Assembly (NCBI RefSeq): GCF_037963835.1
Contig: NZ_CP150145.1
Span: 3,472,001-3,536,000 of the forward strand
From: Paenibacillus sp. FSL H8-0332
GTDB lineage: Bacteria; Bacillota; Bacilli; Paenibacillales; Paenibacillaceae
Length of the DNA: 64,000 nucleotides
Direction of reading: 5' to 3'
Shown: positions 25,730 to 33,764 of the stretch, piece after piece
Layout of the letters: every line of letters begins with the position of its first letter
Position numbering within the stretch: position 1 is the first letter of the stretch
The notes under the pieces: model-generated
Databases searched by the model: none
Seen by the model: the letters and a program-made list of their open reading frames with translations, nothing else
Told to the model about the DNA's origin: nothing
Program-made: the position numbers and the translations under genes

Positions 25730-26740
25730 ATGAGCAACTTAAAAATTTTACTGATGCAACACCCGATCATTACTTCATGGCAATGGCAGGCGAATTCGTT
25801 CGCCGTATTAGGCAATTATCCGGAAACAGAACCTTGGATGATGAATCACTTTATTCAGCTTCAGCTCACCTCTAATCCAGACTGGAGCAGCTATGTGGAT
25901 TTTTACCGGACGCCTACATTCGAATTCTGCCCCTGGCTGTTTCATCAGCATTTGAAGAGGGAAACGGTTCGTTATTTCAATGAGGATATTTGCTCCTTCT
26001 TCATAGACTGCATCAATCTGGACAATTACATTTACGCCGTATTCGATCATGCTTATTTTTTGCAGGGGCATGATCGGCTGCCGCATGATTTGTTTATCTA
26101 TGGGTATGATCAGGAGCGTCAAGTGTTCCATGCGGCTGATTTTACGTTTACGGGGAAATATTCGTTCGCGGAGGTTTCGTTCGAGCAGCTCAAGAAGGCG
26201 TACTATGCGATTGAAGGGAACGAGGATTGGCTGTTCTCCGGTAAAGGCGGCGTATCGTTAATCAGCTTCAATGACTCACTGGGCTATGATTTTAATATAT
26301 CGAATGTGGCGGCGCAGCTGGAGGGTTTTTTAACAGGGCATAACCACTTTGAGAAGAGCAGGGAAATGACTTACCGGACGAATCCTTGCGTATATGGACT
26401 GGAAATCTATTCGAAGCTAATCGAGAATCTTTTAAAGATTCAAGATAAGGAGGCGGAAGCGGATTACCGGCCGTTTCACGTGCTTTGCGATCATAAAGCG
26501 CTGATGCTCCGCCGAATTCCCTTCCTGGAGCAGAACGGATATTTGAAGCCGGGCACCCATGTTCTGGAAGGTTACGAGAGTATAGAAAATGATGCTCTGC
26601 TGTGCAGAAACTTGCTTATCAAATACATGAAGACAAACGAATCGTCAATTATCGACAAAATTATTACAATTATAAGAAAATATAGAAAGAAAGAAGCAGA
26701 GCAAATTGAAATCTTATTATCGAATCTGGTGATAAGCTAG
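25730..26740 (+). CDS. BtrH N-terminal-like / C39-like fold protein
   Basis: 336 aa from ATG 25730 (AAGAGGG at correct spacing; an ATG six codons upstream lacks one). The segment 'DNYIYAVFDHAYFLQGHDRLPHDLFIYGYDQERQVFHAADFTFTGKYSF' follows the pattern of the butirosin BtrH N-terminal domain and its C39-peptidase-like relatives (ordered His and 'YGYD', then 'D/F...'). BtrH transfers an acyl chain from carrier protein BtrI to an amino-sugar. The Cys expected near the N-terminus is not visible: the region reads 'ITSWQWQANSFAVLGNYPE'. It opens the cluster with an acyl carrier protein directly downstream. It may transfer or bind acyl-ACP; activity without the Cys is uncertain. The family call is from recall of sequence pattern. 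Confidence 0.65.
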   Translation: MSNLKILLMQHPIITSWQWQANSFAVLGNYPETEPWMMNHFIQLQLTSNPDWSSYVDFYRTPTFEFCPWLFHQHLKRETVRYFNEDICSFFIDCINLDNYIYAVFDHAYFLQGHDRLPHDLFIYGYDQERQVFHAADFTFTGKYSFAEVSFEQLKKAYYAIEGNEDWLFSGKGGVSLISFNDSLGYDFNISNVAAQLEGFLTGHNHFEKSREMTYRTNPCVYGLEIYSKLIENLLKIQDKEAEADYRPFHVLCDHKALMLRRIPFLEQNGYLKPGTHVLEGYESIENDALLCRNLLIKYMKTNESSIIDKIITIIRKYRKKEAEQIEILLSNLVIS

Positions 26741-26773
26741 TTATTAATTTATGAAAGGAGGGAGTGGTGAAGC

Positions 26774-27049
26774 ATGATTAAACAAGGTGTAACCCAGCAG
26801 ATTATTCAAATCATCGAGCAAAAAATATCGTCTTCCTCTGGATCTTCCTTTACGGATGTTACCATTACGGCAGACACACTGCTTCGCGATGTGTGGCTCA
26901 GGCTGGAATCCATTCAAGTCGTTGAATTTGTTGTGGAGCTGGAGACTTCCTACGAGCTTGCGCTGCCGGATGAACTCCTGGGCCAGATTGACAGAAGCTC
27001 AATGAAAGTATCTGATCTGGCCGCCATCATCGAAGGTGCAGTGGGGTAG
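26774..27049 (+). CDS. Acyl carrier protein 1
   Basis: 91 aa. The sequence 'LLRDVWLRLESIQVVEFVVELETSYEL' matches the helix II region of an acyl carrier protein. Ser46 in LES replaces the usual position in G-x-DS(L/I) and would carry 4'-phosphopantetheine; the Gly-Leu-Asp context is changed to Arg-Leu-Glu, so modification should be tested. The ribosome site GAAAGGAGGGAG is 10-12 nt before ATG 26774. It follows the BtrH-like gene on the same strand and abuts the opposite-strand deacetylase gene (stops 5 nt apart). Confidence 0.85.
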   Translation: MIKQGVTQQIIQIIEQKISSSSGSSFTDVTITADTLLRDVWLRLESIQVVEFVVELETSYELALPDELLGQIDRSSMKVSDLAAIIEGAVG

Positions 27050-27053
27050 CGGC

Positions 27054-27893
27054 TTATGTCCGGATCACGCTCAGCGGTAGCGGCTCATTGACATCCGCCG
27101 TGTAAACCTTAAAGAAATAATCGCTGCCCTCAGGAGCGTGGAGCTTTGATTGCGGAGCAACTCCTCTTGCATGCTTTACCATTTGCTTCAACATGCTGGT
27201 TTTGGATGACCAAAGCAGGCTTAATTGCGAGCTGTACTTCAAGGATGCGTTTATTTTAGCTTTCAAGTCCCAGTACTGCAGCTTGATCCTTTGTTCATGC
27301 AGTCCTGCGGCAAGCTCTGTTCTCCAGGTTTTATCTTGATTAAAGCATAGGTATGGCAGGTCTTCGTAGTACATCAGACGGATCTGCCCATCTGTACCGG
27401 CTCTAAGCCTGTACTGCTCGGTGGACTCCCGGACGAGACAGTGATCAATATGTCTTCCGATTCCAAGCGGTACAAAAACGCCCGCAAAATTTTCAAATAT
27501 GATTTGCTCTGAGAGTACGGAGACGATCTCTTCTATCACCTCATGTTCAGACCCCAACTCCGCCACGAACAGATTTTGCAGCTTGCTGTAGACAGGGCTG
27601 CCGTCTTTATTTTTCCGGTAAATGCATTCCAGCAGGTTCAGGTGAATCACAGCTGCACCGAGTGCTTCAGCAGCACGAATATCCTCTTGCCTGCGCACGT
27701 CCATCGTATCCATTCCCAGCCCGAATTTTTTGTGCAGAATTCTGGCAAGCATGGACAAATCCGTTCCCATCCCTGTAAAGACTGTAGCAATCGTAACCTG
27801 GTAATTATTTTGTATGAGCGCATGGATATAATCGCCGCAGGATAGGATAGCATCATCCAAATGGGCGGAAATAAATAAATAATGTTGTGTCAT
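27054..27893 (-). CDS. PIG-L/LmbE-family N-deacetylase
   Basis: 279 aa on the minus strand; ATG at 27893 follows GGGAGGTACCC. Zinc motif AHxDD is seen as 'SAHLDDAILSCG' (His11, Asp13, Asp14), with 'RRQEDIRAAEALGA' and a second His region 'GIGRHIDHCLVRES' as in GlcNAc-type deacetylases (LmbE, MshB, BtrD). It removes an N-acetyl group from an amino-sugar conjugate, giving a free amine. It is embedded in the cluster but convergent with ACP 1 and divergent from ACP 2, so it needs its own promoter in the 57-bp gap at 27894-27950. Confidence 0.92.
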   Translation of the reverse strand: MTQHYLFISAHLDDAILSCGDYIHALIQNNYQVTIATVFTGMGTDLSMLARILHKKFGLGMDTMDVRRQEDIRAAEALGAAVIHLNLLECIYRKNKDGSPVYSKLQNLFVAELGSEHEVIEEIVSVLSEQIIFENFAGVFVPLGIGRHIDHCLVRESTEQYRLRAGTDGQIRLMYYEDLPYLCFNQDKTWRTELAAGLHEQRIKLQYWDLKAKINASLKYSSQLSLLWSSKTSMLKQMVKHARGVAPQSKLHAPEGSDYFFKVYTADVNEPLPLSVIRT

Positions 27894-27950
27894 GGGTACC
27901 TCCCGAGTTTTTGATTACAATTATATTCCAGATAGAAAGGAAGAGTAGAT

Positions 27951-28199
27951 ATGTTTGAAACTATTACAGAAATTGTTATAAAAGTCAAAGAGGATGAAAG
28001 CTTCCGGAGCTCTCTTACACCAAAGAGCGATTTGATTAATGAGGTCGGCCTGGATTCACTGCAGATGATCAATTTCATTCTGGAGGTTGAGGACCATTTC
28101 GGCGTAGAGATTGTGTACGAGGATTTGGATTACAGCTACCTGCTGTCCGTTGAACGCTTCATCAATTTTCTGAACGGCATGGAGAAAAAAATTGGCTAG
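27951..28199 (+). CDS. Acyl carrier protein 2
   Basis: 82 aa, canonical: 'NEVGLDSLQMINFILEVEDHFGVEI' with phosphopantetheine Ser36 in GLDSL. The ribosome site GGAAGAG precedes ATG 27951. Its stop overlaps the TTG of the ATP-grasp gene by 8 nt, so carrier and ligase are made together, as with BtrI and BtrJ in butirosin synthesis. It is the likely carrier onto which the ATP-grasp enzyme loads an amino acid. Confidence 0.93.
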   Translation: MFETITEIVIKVKEDESFRSSLTPKSDLINEVGLDSLQMINFILEVEDHFGVEIVYEDLDYSYLLSVERFINFLNGMEKKIG

Positions 28200-29517
28200 A
28201 GCACTGGTTGCCGGAATCTTTGACGCGGAGTCCCACTGGAGAGATGAGAATCTGGCGCTGTTGCCCGCTGTTCGCGATAAAGAAAGAGAACGCATCGTCA
28301 TGGCGATGGATGAGCTTATGTTTCCGTTCTGCGGCAGCGGAGACGGGCTGTTAACCCGTTTTGCGATGGAGGATGCTCATAAGGCATATCTAACAAGCCT
28401 TGGTTTCTCCTTTGAGCATTTGGTCTGGAAAGAGCCGGAAGCTGTGCCTAATCTTTTTGAGGCTATGGCATCCGATCCTCAGCGTGATGAGCAGTACGGG
28501 GCATTTGACGTTTTGTCCCCTTTCTCCGTCGTACCTTATACCCACGAGGTCATCGCCAAATATGAGTATGAGACCGAACTGCCGGCGATAGACAAGGTAA
28601 AGCGGGTCAACTCGAAAATATACTCTACCCTGTTAACCTGTAAACTGCTTGGCAAAAGCTTTGGACAGCCGGTCTACTCGGCAGAGAAGTTATTGATTCT
28701 TGGGCATAGCCTGCTGGCGGAGCATGGATCAGTCCTTATTAAAGACCCGTTCGGAGTTTCCGGAAAAGGCAACATGCTGCTTAAGTCGCAGCCCAGCCTG
28801 GAACGAGTGGCGTCATATATCCGCAAGCAGGAAGGCGAAGGAAAAGCAACCGCTTTTGTAATCGAGCCTTTTATGGAGGTTGAGTACGATTTCTCCTGCC
28901 AGTTCAACATCATGAGGAACGGTTCGTTTCACCTTCTCGGCTTACAGAAAATGAAGAACAAGCAGTTTGCCTACTTGGGTTCCGAATCTATGGAGGAAGA
29001 GGAGTGCAGGGTGCTCGAAAGAGCAGGCTACTTCGATGTGATGATACAAGCTGCCAACGCTCTCTTTAAGGACGGATATTTTGGACCGGTATGCATCGAT
29101 TCCATGGTATTGAAAGACGGAACGCTGGTACCGATTGTTGAGATTAATGCACGAAAATCTATGGGATTCATTAATCAGCGTTTGGATGAGACGCTCCAGA
29201 CTAACGGGAAAAAGGGCTTTTTCACCTACGGATCGGTCGGCTTCGGAGAGCGGTTCGATTATGAATGGTGGCTTGACGAGCTAAAGAAGCATAACATTTT
29301 ATACCCGAACCGGAAAGGAAACGGAATTTTCCCGCTGTCTTCCGCAACGTTATTTGCAGGAGTACCCGGACCCGGGAAGTCCTTTTCCGCAAGCGGGAAT
29401 TTGTTCAAAGGCAGACTCTATATGACCATTATCGCTGATCACTTGCAAGAAAGGGAACGTTATTTGGAGCAGATGAGGTTCAGCTTTGAGTCGAAAGGAG
29501 GGAAATGGTATAGCTAA
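28192..29517 (+). CDS. ATP-grasp ligase (BtrJ-like), probable aminoacyl-carrier-protein synthetase
   Basis: 441 aa from TTG 28192 (GGAG 7 nt upstream). The ATP-grasp core covers about 145-330: 'GSVLIKDPFGVSGKGNMLL' (Lys and Gly-rich ATP loop), 'AFVIEPFMEVEYDFSCQFNI', and 'GYFGPVCIDSMVL...LVPIVEINARKSMGFIN' (metal-binding Glu and Asn). The overall layout resembles BtrJ, which attaches glutamate to the carrier BtrI via acyl phosphate. Coupled to ACP 2. Substrate not predictable: it could be Glu or another amino acid. The start of the glycosyltransferase gene overlaps its last codons. Confidence 0.85.
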   Translation: MARALVAGIFDAESHWRDENLALLPAVRDKERERIVMAMDELMFPFCGSGDGLLTRFAMEDAHKAYLTSLGFSFEHLVWKEPEAVPNLFEAMASDPQRDEQYGAFDVLSPFSVVPYTHEVIAKYEYETELPAIDKVKRVNSKIYSTLLTCKLLGKSFGQPVYSAEKLLILGHSLLAEHGSVLIKDPFGVSGKGNMLLKSQPSLERVASYIRKQEGEGKATAFVIEPFMEVEYDFSCQFNIMRNGSFHLLGLQKMKNKQFAYLGSESMEEEECRVLERAGYFDVMIQAANALFKDGYFGPVCIDSMVLKDGTLVPIVEINARKSMGFINQRLDETLQTNGKKGFFTYGSVGFGERFDYEWWLDELKKHNILYPNRKGNGIFPLSSATLFAGVPGPGKSFSASGNLFKGRLYMTIIADHLQERERYLEQMRFSFESKGGKWYS

Positions 29518-30625
29518 CGCAGCTATTAGACAGGTCACTCTGCTCGGCTCCGGCAACTCGTTAGGCGTTTATGTACCGGTCATGCAGCTGAGCCGCCAAC
29601 TGAACAGTCGAGGCATACCCACGGAAGTGTGCGTGCTGGAGGATCTGTACCTGGATCACATTAAACAAAGAGTGCCAGCCTACAAAAAAGCTTTTCATCA
29701 AAGCTTCACCGTAGCGAAAAAAGGGGCCGAGCTGGCCCGTGATATTTCCGATTGTCTGGATTCTATCAAGCTTCGGCAGCTCTTTGAAGGCTGGGAGCGG
29801 GAAGGCAAAACCCGATTTGTTACCGCCACCGGCTTCTGGCTTCCGATTATACAGCAGTATCAGCTTTTCACCGGCGGTCTCCGCCTTGAGGTGGATTGTC
29901 TCCATTTCGACGCCATTCACTCTCCTTCTTATTTGGTATACGAGGACATAAGTGATCCGTACAACCATATATGGTTCTATGACCCGGCGGGCAAGGGCAT
30001 GTCCTATCGGATTGCCATCACCGACGAGACTCCGGTACCGCTGCACATGAGGGAAGAACGGTATATTGCGCACGGAGGGGGATGGGGAATCGGGACCTAT
30101 CCGTCAGCCGTACAGGAGCTGCTTCAGGCGGGTAAACGGCTCAGTGTACTTGCCTATTACCGCGAGGATATCAAGCCCCACGAGCAAATTCATTATTTTA
30201 TGAATGATCCCGAATGGAGCCCCTGGGTAAAAAACGAAGACGGCTCCTTCCAATTCCCCCCGCTCGCTAGGATTGAGTACGGGCAAGCGCCAGAATACCG
30301 GAATCAGCAGACTTATCCGCCGCTATTCAATGTCATTCGGCATTCCGCTGCGATTATCAGCAAGCCGGGAGGTTATTCCTTGATGGAATCCTTGGCGGCC
30401 GCCACTCCTTTCGTCTTTCTTGAGCCGTTTGGAAGGCATGAGGCGAGCAACGCGGCCTACTGGATTAAGCAGGGCTTCGGGATATGGTATGAGGATTGGA
30501 AGGCCGAAGGCTATTCCATGGATTCGCTAATTCGCATGCATGAGAACCTCATGCTGGCAAGAAATCATTCGATTGATTATGGAGGTGTCCTTGATGCAGC
30601 CCAAAACAACCCAGAAATTCGATGA
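29486..30625 (+). CDS. GT-B glycosyltransferase-like protein (start uncertain)
   Basis: 379 aa from TTG 29486. The N-terminal 'VTLLGSGNSLGVYVPVMQLSRQLNSRGIPTEVCVLE' resembles the first Rossmann half of a GT-B enzyme, and 'SAAIISKPGGYSLMESLAAATPFVFLEPFGRHEASNAAYWIKQGFGIWY' is the donor-nucleotide site of the UDP-glycosyltransferase/MurG class. TTG 29486 has GAGG 7 nt upstream. The much stronger site AAAGGAGGGA (29494-29503) is followed in frame only by ATA at 29510, and the ATG there (29505) is out of frame. It overlaps the ATP-grasp stop and the radical SAM start. It would transfer a sugar, perhaps GlcNAc later deacetylated by the PIG-L enzyme. Confidence 0.8.
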   Translation: MSRKEGNGIANAAIRQVTLLGSGNSLGVYVPVMQLSRQLNSRGIPTEVCVLEDLYLDHIKQRVPAYKKAFHQSFTVAKKGAELARDISDCLDSIKLRQLFEGWEREGKTRFVTATGFWLPIIQQYQLFTGGLRLEVDCLHFDAIHSPSYLVYEDISDPYNHIWFYDPAGKGMSYRIAITDETPVPLHMREERYIAHGGGWGIGTYPSAVQELLQAGKRLSVLAYYREDIKPHEQIHYFMNDPEWSPWVKNEDGSFQFPPLARIEYGQAPEYRNQQTYPPLFNVIRHSAAIISKPGGYSLMESLAAATPFVFLEPFGRHEASNAAYWIKQGFGIWYEDWKAEGYSMDSLIRMHENLMLARNHSIDYGGVLDAAQNNPEIR

Positions 30626-31763
30626 GCAGGTGTTTAACGATCTTAAACGCACGATTATGAACATGTCGCGCGCAAGCCGCATGCGGGAGGCGGACAGCCG
30701 ATATGCGATGGACGTTCCGGAGGATATCGGGATTAAGCTGAACAACGGCTGTAATTTGCGCTGCAAGCATTGCTACGAATGGAACGAAGACGGCTTCCAC
30801 CGGGATATGGCCAGGGAGGACCAGAAGAAGGAAATTGATATTGCTCTTGTAGAGAAGCTGCTGGCGTTTACCCGGGAGAAGAAATCCAAGCTCTACCTAT
30901 GGGGCGGCGAGCCGCTCTATTACAGTCAATTTTCACTGCTGGCCGACCTGCTCGAACAGGATCAGCGCACGGTTACGATTTGCACGAACGCTATTTTGCT
31001 GGAGCAGCAGCTGGAGTCACTGCTCAAGATGGGTGAAGGGCTGGTTGTCCTTGCCAGCCTGGAAGGATTCGAAGCGGAGAATGATGCAATAAGGGGCAAA
31101 GGCACTTATAGGAAGGTCTTACAGGCGGTCCAGCTGTTGCTGGAGCTTCAGAGAAAGGGCATCTTTAAGGGCAAGGTCTCGATCAGCCTGACGATGAACG
31201 ATGCCATGATTCCAAAGCTGTTTTCCTTCATGAAGTATTTCGAGGATATGGGCGTCGATTCTGTCTATTTCGTCTATCCCTGGTATATTTCCTCCACATC
31301 CGCAGCGGAGATGGATGATGTGTACATGAAGGAGTTCAGCTGGCTGAATCCGGTAGAACCCGGAAGCTGTAGCTGGCACTCCTTTACCTACCGCATTTCA
31401 CCAGAGAACGTGGAGCCGCTGAAGGAAGAGGTCCGCCGGATAACGGAGCATACGTGGAGGAATCGGATACGGTTTATGCCGGCCTTGGAGCTTGATGAAA
31501 TCGGCGATTTCGTGAACGGGGCTCAGATGACAGGGATGAAGCGGAAGAAATGCCTCGCCATCTCCACCCGGATGGATGTGCTGCCCGGCGGGAATGTGAC
31601 GCCGTGCAAATTCTTTCCGGAGTTTGCTGTCGGTAACATAAGCGAAGCTCCCGTTAAAGAGATTTGGCACGGGGAGAATTACGGCAAGCACCGCGAGCGG
31701 TTATCCTGCGGATTGATGCCGGTCTGTTCCCGCTGCGGACTGCTATATCACTACGGACGGTAA
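30594..31763 (+). CDS. Radical SAM enzyme with SPASM domain
   Basis: 389 aa from ATG 30594 (GGAGGTG upstream), overlapping the glycosyltransferase by 32 nt. Cys53-x3-Cys57-x2-Cys60 ('GCNLRCKHC') binds the 4Fe-4S cluster that cleaves SAM, and 'KLYLWGGEPLYYS' is the GGE motif. The C-terminal SPASM region has 'RKKCLAIS', 'GGNVTPCKFF', 'VGNISEAPVKEIW' and 'LSCGLMPVCSRC', enough for auxiliary clusters. SPASM enzymes modify peptides or, as BtrN does with a shorter relative of this domain, oxidise sugar-like alcohols. No precursor-peptide gene is seen nearby, which favours a small-molecule or carrier-bound substrate. Confidence 0.92.
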   Translation: MQPKTTQKFDEQVFNDLKRTIMNMSRASRMREADSRYAMDVPEDIGIKLNNGCNLRCKHCYEWNEDGFHRDMAREDQKKEIDIALVEKLLAFTREKKSKLYLWGGEPLYYSQFSLLADLLEQDQRTVTICTNAILLEQQLESLLKMGEGLVVLASLEGFEAENDAIRGKGTYRKVLQAVQLLLELQRKGIFKGKVSISLTMNDAMIPKLFSFMKYFEDMGVDSVYFVYPWYISSTSAAEMDDVYMKEFSWLNPVEPGSCSWHSFTYRISPENVEPLKEEVRRITEHTWRNRIRFMPALELDEIGDFVNGAQMTGMKRKKCLAISTRMDVLPGGNVTPCKFFPEFAVGNISEAPVKEIWHGENYGKHRERLSCGLMPVCSRCGLLYHYGR

Positions 31764-31821
31764 ATCCAACTTATTAAAAATTATAGCAGCGCAAGCTGCT
31801 AAACCGTAGGGAGATGTAACT

Positions 31822-32793
31822 ATGAATACGACTTGGCCTCTGTCAGGAATTACCCTGGTATGCACCGAATGCAAGAGTGGTCTTTATGAGACGGACGACG
31901 GTTTGATCTGCAAGACCTGCGGCCTCGGATACGCCCGGGAAGAGGGGCTCGCGAGCATGTTAATCAACCGCCCTGTAGCGGAGAAGCTTGCCGAAGGCTC
32001 GGCGCAAAAGGAAGCGGTCATCGGCATGTTTGATTCTATTAACCGGTCGCTTGAGGAGAAAAGACTGTCCAGATTTTCCACCTTTATTAACTGGGGGTAT
32101 GCCCCAAAGAACGAACAACCTGGCAGTCTTCAAGGTATTAACCAAAGCAGTATCCGGCTGCTTCGCGAAATCATTGGCGGCCTGGATGTTTCAGGCAAGG
32201 ATATTCTGGAAATCGGCTGTGGACGGGGAGGCAACGTGAGCGAGCTGTGTAAAAGCTATGGGACCCGCAGCGTGGTCGGCATTGATCTGACACCGTCCAA
32301 TATTCAATTTTGCCAAAGAAACAACCGGTATGAGCAAGCTTACTATTGTATTGGCGATGCAGAGCAGCTGCCTGTTCAAACGGAAAGCTGCGACATGGTG
32401 CTGAACATCGAGTCCTCGCATTTGTACCCGCATATCGAGCTGTTTTTTGCGGAGACCTACCGTGTATTAAAGCCAGGCGGGTTATTTTTGTATGCGGATA
32501 TTATGAGTGCTTCCGACATGCCGCGCTATGAGGATCAGTGGAAAAGACTGGGGTTTCGCACCGCATTGATCCGGGACATTACCGGCAATGTGTTGCAATC
32601 GGGAGACGATGCGCTGGGCAGCCGCCTGCATGCGCTTGAGGGCTCCTTTGAAGGGGAAGACCGGGTATGGGAATGGCTGGAGGCGCCCGGCACGCAGAAT
32701 CATGCGGATATGGTCACAGGCAGAAGAGTATTCACAATTGTTCATCTGGTGAAAGATGCCTCCGGCACCAAAGGGGAGCCTAGCCATGATTGA
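31822..32793 (+). CDS. Class I SAM methyltransferase with N-terminal zinc ribbon (copy 1)
   Basis: 323 aa. The N-terminal four-Cys ribbon 'LVCTECKSGLYETDDGLICKTCGL' is Trm112-like. The Rossmann SAM site is 'GKDILEIGCGRGGNVSELCKSYG', then 'VGIDLT', 'GDAEQLPVQTESCDMVLNIESSHLYP' and 'VLKPGGLFLYADI', as in small-molecule O- or C-methyltransferases acting on lipids and polyketides. ATG 31822 follows GTAGGGAGATG. It is a tandem paralogue of the next gene. It should methylate the cluster's intermediate or product; position unknown. Confidence 0.92.
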   Translation: MNTTWPLSGITLVCTECKSGLYETDDGLICKTCGLGYAREEGLASMLINRPVAEKLAEGSAQKEAVIGMFDSINRSLEEKRLSRFSTFINWGYAPKNEQPGSLQGINQSSIRLLREIIGGLDVSGKDILEIGCGRGGNVSELCKSYGTRSVVGIDLTPSNIQFCQRNNRYEQAYYCIGDAEQLPVQTESCDMVLNIESSHLYPHIELFFAETYRVLKPGGLFLYADIMSASDMPRYEDQWKRLGFRTALIRDITGNVLQSGDDALGSRLHALEGSFEGEDRVWEWLEAPGTQNHADMVTGRRVFTIVHLVKDASGTKGEPSHD

Positions 32794-32806
32794 AGGAGAG
32801 GAAGCC

Positions 32807-33760
32807 GTGAGTAAGGCATGGCCATTAACAGACCTTAACTGGGTATGTCCGCGGTGCAAGCAAACGCTTGCGAAGATGGAGTTCTCATTAGACTGTACGT
32901 CATGCGCCGAAAGCTACCCTATGGCCGCTGGCTCGATTCCATGCCTGCTTGTAGAAAGTGATGCGCTGGAAACGATGGAGCATAAGGCGCAGAAGGAGGC
33001 GGTTAAAGAGATGTTTACGTCGTTTAACCGGGCTTTGGAGCAAACTGGCGTCTCACGCTTCTCCACGTTTATCAATTGGGGATATGCAGAGGCGGAAGAT
33101 GAGAAGGAGGCTGCAGGCAGCCTGCCGAGAGGGGTCAACCACCAATCGCTTCGGCTTCTGCAGGAAATCATGCACGGAGTCGATGTGCAGGGAAAAGACG
33201 TACTGGAAATCGCCTGCGGCAGAGGCGGCAACGTACGGGCACTCTGCAAAAGCTACGGACCGCGCACCGTCGCTGGCCTCGATTTGACGGAAGCGAATAT
33301 CGCCTTCTGTCTGGCAGGCAACCGGTATGAACAGGCTACGTTCTGCGTCGGGGATGCGGAGGAGCTTCCGCTTCCGGATGAATGCTGCGATATCGTGCTG
33401 AATATCGAATCCTCGGATCTCTATCCCCGGATCACCCGTTTTTATGATGAGGTATTCCGGGTGCTGAAGGCTGGAGGCTTGTTCGTATATGCGGATGATC
33501 TGGATGCGCTCAAGTTCGAGACAGGTGAGCGGTATTTACTTGAGCTGGGCTTTGAGATGTCGCTGGTACGCGATATTTCCGAGCATGCTTTGCTGGCAAG
33601 CGATTTGGCCAGAGGCAGCCGTCTGGCAGCGCTGGGCGATGCTCTCGGGAAGGAGGACGCCGTATGGGAGACCATGGGCGTTCCCGGAACCCCGATTTAC
33701 GATGATATGCACTCGGGAAAGCGAAGATACAAAATTCTTCACCTGAAAAAGAAGGTGTGA
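32807..33760 (+). CDS. Class I SAM methyltransferase with N-terminal zinc ribbon (copy 2)
   Basis: 317 aa from GTG 32807 (ribosome site GAAGGAGAGG). This start gives an N-terminus ('SKAWPLTDLNWVCPRCKQ') that lines up with copy 1 ('NTTWPLSGITLVCTECKS'). SAM motif 'GKDVLEIACGRGGNVRALCKSYG', then 'GDAEELPLPDECCDIVLNIESSDLYP'. The two are clearly a recent-looking duplication (long identical runs such as 'CGRGGNV' and 'VLNIESS') but differ at the C-terminal part that shapes the acceptor site, so two methylations or two acceptors are likely. Confidence 0.92.
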   Translation: MSKAWPLTDLNWVCPRCKQTLAKMEFSLDCTSCAESYPMAAGSIPCLLVESDALETMEHKAQKEAVKEMFTSFNRALEQTGVSRFSTFINWGYAEAEDEKEAAGSLPRGVNHQSLRLLQEIMHGVDVQGKDVLEIACGRGGNVRALCKSYGPRTVAGLDLTEANIAFCLAGNRYEQATFCVGDAEELPLPDECCDIVLNIESSDLYPRITRFYDEVFRVLKAGGLFVYADDLDALKFETGERYLLELGFEMSLVRDISEHALLASDLARGSRLAALGDALGKEDAVWETMGVPGTPIYDDMHSGKRRYKILHLKKKV

Positions 33761-33764
33761 AGCA

